Part shown: positions 50,455-59,399 of the stretch, piece after piece
Layout of the letters: each line of letters starts with the position of its first letter
Numbering within the stretch: position 1 is the stretch's first letter
DNA from: Mytilus californianus
Lineage: Eukaryota > Mollusca > Bivalvia > Mytilida > Mytilidae
Length of the DNA: 64,000 bases
Direction: 5' to 3'
Assembly: GCF_021869535.1 (NCBI RefSeq)
Contig: NW_026262690.1
Location: 13,507,501 to 13,571,500, forward strand
The notes under the pieces: generated by a model
Told to the model about the DNA's origin: nothing
What the model saw: only the letters and a program-made list of their open reading frames with translations
Databases searched by the model: none
Position numbers and translations under genes: made by a program

Positions 50455-50892
50455 CTTTAGTAAGACAGACAGTTGAATATGCAAGTTCAGTATGGGATCC
50501 TCACCTATAAAAAGACAGGCATAAGCTAGAAATGATACAAAGAAGATCAGCAAGGTACATAACATACAGGTACCACATCATCAGTTGAATCTATGCTAAA
50601 AAAACTAAAATGGCCAACACTAGAGGAGAGAAGAAAGAATGTTAGACTAACCCTCTTATACAAAATTTCAAATGAGGAAGTAAAGATTGATGCTGGCAAC
50701 AAACTGATACCACCAGACAGATTATCAAGACATACCAATATTCAAACTTTCCAAATACCATCTTGCAAGACCAGCATCAGGAAAGAGTCCTTCTATCCAA
50801 GAACAAAAAGAGATTGGAATACCTTACCTGCCTTGGTGACCGCTGCAGAAAGTCTTGACTCGTTCACGAGACTACTGCATGTACATTAAATT
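50455..50892 (+). pseudogene. Decayed C-terminal end of a non-LTR retrotransposon reverse transcriptase
   Basis: Conceptual translation shows VRQTVEYASSVWDPH near 50460, then KLEMIQRRSARYI, then KLKWPTLEERRKNVRLTL, and near the end FYPRTKRDWNTLPALV and TAAESLDSF before a stop at 50890. These are the hallmark blocks of the thumb and C-terminal tail of jockey/CR1-type reverse transcriptases common in molluscs. One in-frame stop follows the first block and a frameshift follows the RRSARYI block, and the polymerase core upstream is absent. This is a dead 5'-truncated copy. Insertion falls inside a dispersed element whose halves lie at 50210-50454 and about 51440-51640. Exact clade is not determined. 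Confidence 0.9.
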
Positions 50893-50936
50893 TCAAGTCC
50901 CATGTTTTTATTTTCACCATGTATAAATGTTATATA

Positions 50937-51236
50937 GATATAAGAAGATGTGGTATGAGTGCCAATGAGACAACTCTCCATCCAAGTCAAAATTTATAAA
51001 AGTAAATCATTAAAGGTCAAAGTACGGTCTTCAACACAGAGCCTTGGCTCACACCGAACAGCAAGCTATAAAGGGCCCCAAAAATTACTAGTGTAAAACC
51101 ATTCAAACGGGAAAACCAACGGTCTAATCTATATAAAAAAACGAGAAACGAGAAACACTTATGAACCACATCAACAAACAACAACTACTGAACATCAGAT
51201 TCCTGACTTAGGACAGGTGCAAACAATTGCAGCAGG
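50937..51236 (-). mobile_element. Dispersed 'tgtctcattggcaatcat' element, long copy, inverted
   Basis: The plus strand reads 'ataagaagatgtggtatgag', 'tgccaatgagacaactctcc', 'ttcaacacagagccttggct', 'gctataaagggccccaaaaa' and 'cctgacttaggacaggtgca'. It is highly similar to the reverse complement of 56888-57172. Confidence 0.9.
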
Positions 51237-51399
51237 TTTAAACGTTTTAATGGTACCAAACCTTCACCCTTATCTGAAACAATAGTGTAACATCACAACA
51301 TAGAAAGCACAACATATGTACAGCACAAATTTCATTTTTCTTTTCTGTTAAAATTATTTTGGTAAGTATGCAAGCGCACACCAAACAGTGACAGGATAG

Positions 51400-51640
51400 T
51401 CAACCTAACAACAGTGGTCACTTAGAGGTAGAAGAAGAAGTAGAATGACATTGACTTCTAAACCTCAAAATCAATAGGGATATTCCTCTCATTATACGTA
51501 ACCATATACCCAAGTAAAGTTGCAATCCCATATAAAGTATCTGAGTTAGCATCCAAAAATGAAAATGTCAGACTGACAGACTGTGACTGATGGATGAGTC
51601 AAAAACTATATACTTTGTAGTGTGGGGTATAAAAAGTAAA
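51400..51640 (+). mobile_element. Right part of the split dispersed element
   Basis: 'tgacttctaaacctcaaaat' and 'ccaagtaaagttgcaatccc' continue the units of 50210-50454. It ends with 'cagactgacagactgtgact' and 'gtagtgtggggtataaaaag', a TGGGGTAT-type 3' end. Confidence 0.65.
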
Positions 51641-51784
51641 TTTAAATACAAAACATTTTCATATGCAGCACTAATAAATTCTGCATAGTATTGGGCACAA
51701 GTAGTTTTTCAAAAATGTCAAAAGCCTAGTAACGTAATTCTGGTCACCTACCAGTATTTCTATATGTCAAGAAACAAGGCTTCC

Positions 51785-52185
51785 TTTATTAGCTGACCAT
51801 GGAGGATTTAGTGTAATAGGTCAGAAAACTTGACCACATGATTAGCAAAACTTTGTTGAATAGTACAGCCCCTATTCATGTAAATGATTGGTTCCTGACC
51901 TTCTCTCTCGGACCATGAGGCTAGATGTTAAAGGTCAGATATCTTGACATGATTGCTAGCAAAGCTTTGTCAAGTAATCCAATGTTCTGTTCATATAAAT
52001 TATGATCAATGACCTCCACTCTCTGATCATGGAGGCTCAGTGAACTAGACAAGCCTTATGTTGACCTTAACTTGATGACCATTGAGGTTCAGTGAAGTAG
52101 GTCACATATCTTGACCAGATGATCAGCAAAGCTTTGTTGAATAGGCCAGTTGAGCTTGACAAATTTGTCTATTGTTAGACATGTA
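51785..52185. repeat. Degenerate ~110-bp repeat units
   Basis: Three to four units share 'gaccatggaggatttagtg', 'ataggtcagaaaacttgacc' and 'agcaaagctttgttgaatag'. They are probably part of another dispersed element. Confidence 0.65.
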
Positions 52186-52261
52186 GACCTCTAAATGTAT
52201 TTTATATTTTTGTATTGTTGGGTTGCTGTTCAACCTTTCCACCACATCTCCTTTAATTCAT

Positions 52262-53260
52262 CAATAACTAAAACAAGGATGTACTTACCAAACCATGAAG
52301 TGTTAAGTGAGATGTCATCCAGAGTTATATTATCTTACTTACCAAAACATGAAAGGCTAAGTGGGATGCCATTCAGAGCTAAATCAACTAACTTACCAAA
52401 ACATGAAGTGTTAAGCGAGATGTCATCCATAGCTATATTATCCGACTAACCAAAACATGAAGGGCTAAGAGAGATGTCATCCAGAGCTATATTATCTGAC
52501 TAACCAAAACATGAAAGGCTAAGTGAGATGTCATCCAGAGCTAAATCAGCTGACTTACCAAAACACTAAGGGCTGAGAGAGATTACATCAAGAGCTAAAT
52601 CATCTGACTTACAAAAACACTAAGGGCTGAGAGAGATTTCATCCAGAGCTAAATCATCTGACTTACCAAAACACTAAGGGCTGAGAGAGATTTCATCCAG
52701 AGCTATATCAGCTGACTTACCAAAACATGAAGGGCTAAGTGAGATGTCATCCAGAGCTATATTATCTGACTAACCAAAACATGAAAGGCTAAGTGAGATG
52801 TAATCCACAGCTAAATCAGCTGACTTACCAAAACACAAAGGGCTGAGAGAGATTACATCCAGAGCTAAATCATCTGACTTACCAAAACACTAAGGGCTGA
52901 GAGAGATTTCATCCAGAGCTAAATCATCTGACTTACCAAAACACTAAGGGCTGAGAGAGATTTCATCCAGAGCTATATCAGCTGACTTACCAAAACATGA
53001 AGGGCTAAGTGAGATGTCCTCCAGAGCTATATTATCTGACTAACCAAAACATGAAAGGCTAAGTGAGATGTAATCCACAGCTAAATCAGCTGACTTACCA
53101 AAACACAAAAGGCTAAGTGAGATGTCATCCAGAGCTAAATCATCTGACTTACCAAAACACTAAGGGCTGAGAGAGATTAGACTCAGAGCTATATCAGCTG
53201 ACTTACCAAAACATGAAGGGCTAAGTGAGACATCATCCAGAGCTATATCACTTTGTTTGT
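52262..53260 (-). repeat. 54-bp minisatellite built on the 3' junction of the MAM exon, 18 copies
   Basis: The exon's terminal G at 53207 recurs at exact 54-bp steps down to 52289, with no indels. On the minus strand each unit reads 'ctgatatagctctggatgat', 'gtctcacttagcccttcatg', 'ttttg|gtaagtcag'. Thirteen junctions, the true one included, keep GGTAAG, four have GGTTAG (52451, 52505, 52775, 53045) and one TGTAAG (52613). The GGTTAG-bearing subtype recurs at 270-bp intervals (52505, 52775, 53045), a five-unit higher-order period. In the exon's reading register the first intronic unit contains TAG, so the array is not coding. Confidence 0.97.
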
Positions 53261-53295
53261 TGTACCCTATGTTTCCAATAAAATGAAGTTTAAAT
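53207..53295 (-). CDS. ALK: Internal exon: C-terminal end of a MAM domain of the ALK-like receptor
   Basis: Minus-strand exon of 89 bp; acceptor TTTTGTTTGTTTCAG, donor TTTTG|GTAAGTC; phase 2 in, 1 out. It encodes FKLHFIGNIGY, then SDIALDDVSLSPSC. This is the typical end of a MAM domain: a hydrophobic strand followed by G-D-I-A-(L/V)-D-D-I-x-(L/V) and the final cysteine. The split arginine codon (AG|A) joins it seamlessly to the exon at 63105-63289. MAM domains are extracellular adhesion and dimerisation modules; ALK carries two, LTK none in mammals. The intron immediately downstream is occupied by 17 further copies of this exon's own 3' end and donor. Alternative: a MAM-containing protein other than ALK, if the phase-compatible chain to 3535-3694 is accidental. 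Confidence 0.9.
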
Positions 53296-53437
53296 CTGAA
53301 ACAAACAAAATATGTATTACTATGTTTAAAAAAAGAAGAAATAATAAGACCACTTTTTTGGCCCTTTGAATTTAAAAACAAGGTAAAAAATGCAAAAACT
53401 AACAAAACAAGAATAAACCTTGTCGTGCTAAGCATAC

Positions 53438-53924
53438 CCCCACTTGTTATTCAATGTATTTGAAAATGTTTCATGCAATGAAACTCATCACTGCCAAGCT
53501 GCTGACCAAATGTAAAGCAATTCTGTCCAATAGTACTTGAGAAATGTGACAAATTTAACTTCATTTATCATATTCAAAAATTCACATAAAGTCAAATGTT
53601 TTTTTTTTTTATTATAAATGATTATTCCTTTAAGATATGATTATTTGCATGATATTTGATGCCCAAATTGTCTGAAATGATAAATTGTATAAAATTATGT
53701 TAATTGTTAGTACAACCATTTTGTTGGTATCATTTCTTATGCTAACATAAAGCTTACAAAGCATTTAAGGTGATAACATAGAGTCACTCTGATCTATTGT
53801 ATGGGAACAGTAATTAACCTTTATAAATTATCAGTATAAATGACTTATATAAATACCCAGAAATGTCAACATGTTGCTTGTCCACTAATAAGATCACATC
53901 AACAAGAATGATGTTGTCAAGTTA
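53438..53924. mobile_element. Fragment with a 'tacccccac' start, otherwise unrecognised
   Basis: 'gctaagcatacccccacttg' then 'ctgccaagctgctgaccaaa' and 'aattctgtccaatagtactt' resemble the start of elements whose 3' end is seen at 55390-55425. After about 53600 nothing is recognised. Confidence 0.45.
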
Positions 53925-54044
53925 GTCTGAACAAGTGAAACTGCGAGCTACTGCTCACTGGTGATACCCCGGCCAAATACTTGACGGTAAACAGGAAATT
54001 GTTGAGTGATGAATCTGAAAACGCATCACATGGTATGGTGTAAG

Positions 54045-55065
54045 ACATAATAGTGTCCTGTGAAAAAGTGTCCACCTGGACAGTTTTTCATAGAATTTTG
54101 GTATTAAATAATGTCCACTGCCATGAAATACTGTCCCTCAAATGGACAGATTTTTACTGCAAAAGTTATGAAATAGTGTCCACCCAAGGACAAGTTTTCA
54201 TAGTAGTTGCTATTAAATTGTGTCCTCCAAGGGAAGTAATACAAAGGTCATTAAAAAGTTTTATTATACTTGAATTTTAATAAAATCTGAACGATTGATT
54301 AGAAATTGATTAATATACAAATGTAAACAAACAAATAATGGATGGAAGTGAATATAGAGACATTTAAGTTCTAAGAAATACCCAGTTAATGCTAATGACA
54401 ATGAAAGAAGAACAATAAGAAGGAAGTGTGTAAAGTATAAAATCAAATGTGAAGAACTATACTATATTTATTATGAACAGGCAAAAGAAAATATAGAATT
54501 TTGGTATTAAATAATGTCCATTGCCATGAAATATTGTCCCCTAAGTGAACAGCATTTTACAGCAACAGTTATGAGATATGGTCCACCTATAGGACAATTT
54601 TTCGTAGTAATTGTTATTAAATTGTGTCCTCCAAGGAAAATAATACTGAACAACATCTGTTACTTGTTGGAATTTAAATCATTATACATGTATATATATA
54701 TTAAAAAATATGAATAGGAAGATAAGGATGGTACGAGTGCCAATGAGACAACTCTCTGTCAAGTAACAATGTATTAAAGTTCGCAATTATAGGTTAAAAT
54801 ACGCCCAGTAATAACAAGGCAATGGATATCATTTTTATAAATACTTTAATCATATCAAAAAATGTCCTGTGAAAAAATTTCCACCTGGACAGAATTATAG
54901 TATTAAATAATGTCCTTGTTCATGGACACTTTTTCATACCTGAGGACATATTTTCATAGGAAATAGTGTCTGGGACACATTTAAATAAGTAAATATTGTC
55001 CATGGACAGTATTTACTGTGAAATAATGTCCGGTGGACATTATTTCATGGGGGACATTTTTAAAT
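54045..55065. repeat. Cluster of short 'tgtcc...ggaca' dyads in dispersed units
   Basis: Three blocks (54045-54260, 54490-54660, 54860-55065) repeat 'ccatgaaataatgtcc' and 'attgtgtcctccaagg'. Many instances are palindromic, such as 'tgtccacctggaca' and 'tgtccatggaca'. They interrupt the surrounding element. Confidence 0.75.
54723..54790 (-). mobile_element. Dispersed 'tgtctcattggcaatcat' element, fragment, inverted
   Basis: 'ggtacgagtgccaatgagac' and 'aactctctgtcaagtaacaa' match the family in reverse orientation. Confidence 0.7.
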
Positions 55066-55649
55066 CCTACAATAGCTGACTTATATAAACTCTGAAACCA
55101 AATTTCAGAAATCCGTGTATTGTAGTTCCTGAGAAAAATGTGATGAAAATTTTCAACTTGGCTATCATGTGTAAAATGATACAAGTGTTCGGTAAACAAG
55201 AAGTTGTCGAGTGATGAAAACGCATCACATGGTATAGGTGACTTATATAAACCCTGAAACCAAATTTCAGAAATTCTTGTAATGTAGTTCCTGAGAAAGA
55301 TGCGTTGAAAAAATATTCATGAGACGGACGGACGGACTGGCGGACGGATGGATGGACTGACGGATGGATGGACAGACAGAGGTAAAACAGTATACCCCCA
55401 CTTTTTTAAAGCGGGGGTGTAATAATTGTATAGAAACAGTAAATAACTTACATAAACTAGATGTGTTGACTAATTTGGAGTTATATTATGGACTGTGTAA
55501 TACTTTATTATATTTCACTGTATCTTGTTGAATATATTCTACCAATTATTTTGTTATTTGAAGATTTATTTATAATGAGCTTTCATCTGTTAATCCTAAT
55601 GTGTTAAATTTTCATGGAATTGGTTAAAGCAAATTTGAGGTATTGTATC

Positions 55650-56360
55650 AAGCAGTGGAGGACATTTAGCGAAAAAAGTCGACGTTTTAGCGCCGAAGTA
55701 TATATAGCCCATTTTAGCGCCATATTTTTTACCCATTAGCAAAAAAGTGAAATGGTCAATGCCCTTTTTAGCGACAGAATTTCATTCATAGTAGAATAAT
55801 AAAATTTTAAAAGTATTGAGACAGCACAATATGCAAAATATCATGTCCATAAAAATACAGCACTAAACTCAAATATTTAATTTTAAATTAAATGTCCGAG
55901 TGAACATACAAAATGATTTCATGATATACCCCCTGTTTACCAAATTGTGATAGGATCTGTTCCTTCTATGTATCTTGTCTACATTAGGATCTGTTCCTTC
56001 TCTTTATCTTGTCTAGATTAGGGTGCAGATTCATCCATACTTCTGATTCTAATATATGTTGTTGTTTGTAATTTGATTATAGTATCCACAAAACATAAAT
56101 GGCTTGGTGACATATGCCACATTTTGCACTTTTATCTCCTTTGATTGTTTCAACAACATTTATTTCCATGATTAAGCAAATTGTAAATGCAAACAACTTA
56201 AAGATTATGCCACCATAAATTACTGTTCATGGTTTTAGTATGGTGAGTTCTATCAACCAGGTAAGTTTTTGCTAAAATAATCTACTGAAAATCCAGGTGA
56301 AGGGATTCGTGCACAAAAATTGGCTATATATAATGTCTGCGCTAAAATGTCCACTAACAG
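55650..56360. mobile_element. Possible inverted-repeat element with 'ttttagcg' words
   Basis: 'ggaggacatttagcgaaaa' at the left and 'tctgcgctaaaatgtccac' at the right are imperfectly inverted. The left 140 bp repeats 'ttttagcg' four or five times. Evidence for mobility is weak. Confidence 0.4.
55942..56018. repeat. 36-38 bp tandem repeat, two copies
   Basis: 'aggatctgttccttctatgt' + 'atcttgtctacatt' is followed by a near copy. Confidence 0.85.
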
Positions 56361-56887
56361 TATTAGTTTTTTTGTTAAAATGTCAACATCCTGTATGAAT
56401 TGGGGGGGATGGACAGACAGATAGACACTTGTTCAGTTCACCCCGGCTCTTAAGTAACACTCAAAATCAGAACAGTTACAAGACCTAAAAGGTTACAAAC
56501 TTGAAGAGCATTAAACATCATAAGTCTGGCTTAGGCCATAAATGCCAAGCAGTAATTTGAATCATTTTTACATTTTATAAACAGAAAATTTACAGGAAAT
56601 GAAAGCAAACTTATTGTTTCAGGTAGGGTGAAGGTTGGCGCCTATTAAAACGTTAAAACTCACTGATAGAAATGGAATACTCCGGTAAACATGAAATTAT
56701 TCAAAATATTGTAATATTGTATTGTAATATCAATTTACTCTTGTTAGATATTCTCCCTGGATACCTTATAACTAATATATCAGGGATACTTAGTGCAATG
56801 CTGTACACTAAGTAAATTGTTAACAGCAATAGTGTGTAATAAAATAATTATATTAGTCACGTTAAAACAAAAAAAACGCTGCATTTG

Positions 56888-57172
56888 TTTGCACCTGTCC
56901 TAAGTCAGGAACCTGATGTTCAGTGGTTGTTGTTTGTTGATGTGGTTCATAAGTGCTTCTCATTTTTTATATAGATTAGACCGTTGGTTTTCCTGTTTGA
57001 ATTGTTTTACACTAGTCATTTTTGGGGCCCTTTATAGCTTGCTGTTCGGTGTGAGCCAAGGCTCTGTGTTGAAGGCCGTACTTTGACCTGTAATGGTTTA
57101 CTTTTACAAATTGTGACTTGGATGGAGAGTTGTCTCATTGGCACTCATACCACATCTTCTTATATCTATTAA
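56888..57172 (+). mobile_element. Dispersed 'tgtctcattggcaatcat' element, long copy
   Basis: 'gtttgcacctgtcctaagtc', 'tagattagaccgttggtttt', 'gggccctttatagcttgctg', 'tgtgagccaaggctctgtgt' and 'gttgtctcattggcactcat' in order. Almost the same sequence lies inverted at 50937-51236, indicating a recently amplified subfamily. Confidence 0.9.
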
Positions 57173-57702
57173 AATATGTGACTTGCTGAGTGCTAATATA
57201 TCATATGCATTCCATCCTACACTTCTTATAATAACCATAGCCATAAAACTGATTCAAACAAACATTTCATAAAGACACTTCAATTTTAACAAGAAAAAAA
57301 ATTTGTACTCTTATTTCCAATTACAATTTTTAAATTGATTTTGACACACAAGATTTTTTTTCAAATATGTAAAAATCTACAAATGCGTCAGAAATCAATT
57401 AAAATCAAATATGATTCACTGTTATAAAGATGCTGGAAGCCTAAAAATGTCATAATACTGAGAAAAATATATTGGTAAATTGTCTACTTACCATCATCTA
57501 AGTAATTTTGTGTTTAATTATCATAGTTCACCTATGTTTTGGACAGCAAATAAAAGCTGTAATGCATTATTAAAGCCATGAACATATTTGGCACATGGTA
57601 AGAACAGTAATAAACTGACTGTTTGAACAGGTTTGTCAGCATCAAAATTGTGGTGAATATGAACCCATTTCATTTTAGTGAAATTATTTACAAATAATTT
57701 TT

Positions 57703-57945
57703 ATTTTATCTGCCCAATGGCAATAACTAAATAAAAAGGCTCTGCATAGCACATATTTTATCTGCCCAAGGGCAATAACTAAATAAAAAGGCTCTGCATA
57801 GCACATATTTTATCTGCCCAATGGCAATAACTAAATAAAAAGGCTCTGCATAGCACATATTTTATCTGCCCAAGGGCAATAACTAAATAAAAAGGCTCTG
57901 CATAGCACATATTTTATCTGCCCAAGGGCAATTACTAAATTGCTA
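57703..57945. repeat. 52-bp tandem repeat, 4.7 copies
   Basis: 'attttatctgcccaatggca' starts at 57703, 57755, 57807, 57859 and 57911. Units are virtually identical except for an alternating 'caatgg' / 'caaggg'. Confidence 0.97.
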
Positions 57946-58625
57946 ACAATGTTTCTTCCAATATATATCTACTTCCAAGTGCCATTACTCCTGTACAAAT
58001 AGTTTGTCGACACTCTTCATTTATCTTTGTGATATCCTCCTTTCATTTAAAGACCATAAAAATTGGACAAGAAATGTAGATGTGAGAGTGCTTACAATGC
58101 AATGTTCAATATAAATTACATTTCAAAGAGACATTACTCCTGTAAAACTAATAGAAATGCTGATTTTCTCATTCACCGAAGACATGGCTTGTATAAACCA
58201 ATGATAAAAAAATCCATGACAATATGTTGGTGTGAGGTACTTAACAATGCAATTTTCTATATACTTTATAATTCCAAGGGACACATGTTCTGTAAAAATA
58301 ATTGATAAGAGCTGATTTTTGAATTGGTATGAGATATTGCTGATCTCAACCTTTGATATAAATTTCACAAATATCTGGCAAGAATTATACAGAGCACTTA
58401 CAATGCAATTTTCCATATAATTTATATTTCCAAGGAGCATAACTCCTTAAAATATAGTTGTTTGGAACTGGCTTTTGAACCAGACCGAGATATTGCTGAT
58501 ATAAATCTTTGATATAAATTTCATATAAAATCTGGCAAGAATCATAAATATAAGAGCACATACAAGAAAAGACGGACTGACTCCTGGTATATATATGTCA
58601 TCTGCAACACGTTGAGGGAGGAAAA
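57946..58625 (+). mobile_element. Dispersed element with ~125-bp units and a degraded 3' end
   Basis: Four to five units share 'caatgcaattttccatataa', 'ttccaaggagcataactcct' and 'ttgatataaatttcac'. The end, 'gacggactgactcctggtat' and 'tctgcaacacgttgagggag', is a decayed form of the 3' end at 28670-28700. Confidence 0.7.
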
Positions 58626-59007
58626 TCAAGATAAACTATATTCTAATGCAATTATTTTGTATCAATGGTTCTGATTGGATGACAATAAGTGTAAAATTCT
58701 CTATCTGCCTGTCTGTAACTAAGAAAGCCTACATTTTGAATTCCCGAATGTATTGACATGTAATTTCTCCAATAATAAGCCAAAAAACTCACATTTTGCA
58801 CCTAAAAATCTTCTTTATATCAAATTTTATAGCATTCGGAAGCGGACAAGAAGCCAGAAAACGCCTGATGTTTACGTTTGATGCCGGAAGCATACCTATG
58901 ACTTCACCTACTTTAGGCTCCAAAGAAGATAACATCATTTCGTTTAATGAAAATTTACACTAGAATAATGACTAAAATTGAATGATTTGTTTATTTTGCA
59001 TTAGAAT

Positions 59008-59175
59008 AGAGATAACTGTATTGTATGTGAAGCTTTGTGGACATCCATCAGTAGTTTTACTGTCGCAAATTTAGTTTACCTGTCTCTGCTACGCGTTGCC
59101 AGGTAAAATAAATTTGCGACAGTAAAAACTACCGTTGGAGGTCTGCAAAGCTTCAAATACAATACAGATATCTCT
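59008..59175. repeat. Long foldback: ~75-bp arms, 17-bp loop
   Basis: Left arm 59008-59082 begins 'agagataactgtattgtatg' and includes 'actgtcgcaaattta' then 'gtttacctg'. The right arm 59100-59175 is its complement with roughly 85-90% pairing. The loop is 'tctctgctacgcgttgc'. As RNA from either strand it would form an extended hairpin. Confidence 0.92.
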
Positions 59176-59399
59176 CAATTCTTCTGGCTTTTTCCTTTGA
59201 CTTCAGTCAGTAAACAGTAAATAAGAACTTACTACTAATGAAATGTTGATTTAGTTAAGAAAGTTCTTATTGTTAATTACTCAAACATTGCAAAAATCTT
59301 CCTTAACTGCAAATTTAAAATTTAGTTTCATTCAGAAATACACAATTATGTTGTTAAAATCTAAAAATAAACACATAAAGCTGTGACACTGTGAATCTA

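Larger units (their letters stand above)
53925..55425 (+). mobile_element. Dispersed element with 3' hairpin 'tacccccac...gcgggggtg', internally disrupted
   Basis: 5' side 'ctgcgagctactgctcactg' and 'gtgataccccggccaaatac'. Internal wording 'gtaaacaggaaattgttgag' and 'aaaacgcatcacatggtat' occurs at 53990-54040 and again at 55190-55235. Units follow, then a long 'gacggacggacggactggcg' run (55322-55380) and the hairpin at 55390-55425. A different repeat (54045-55065) sits inside. Confidence 0.75.

Noticed and set aside
52195-52449. Plus-strand open frame at the left end of the 54-bp array
   Set aside because: Antisense to the exon-derived repeat; open only because the period is 18 codons.
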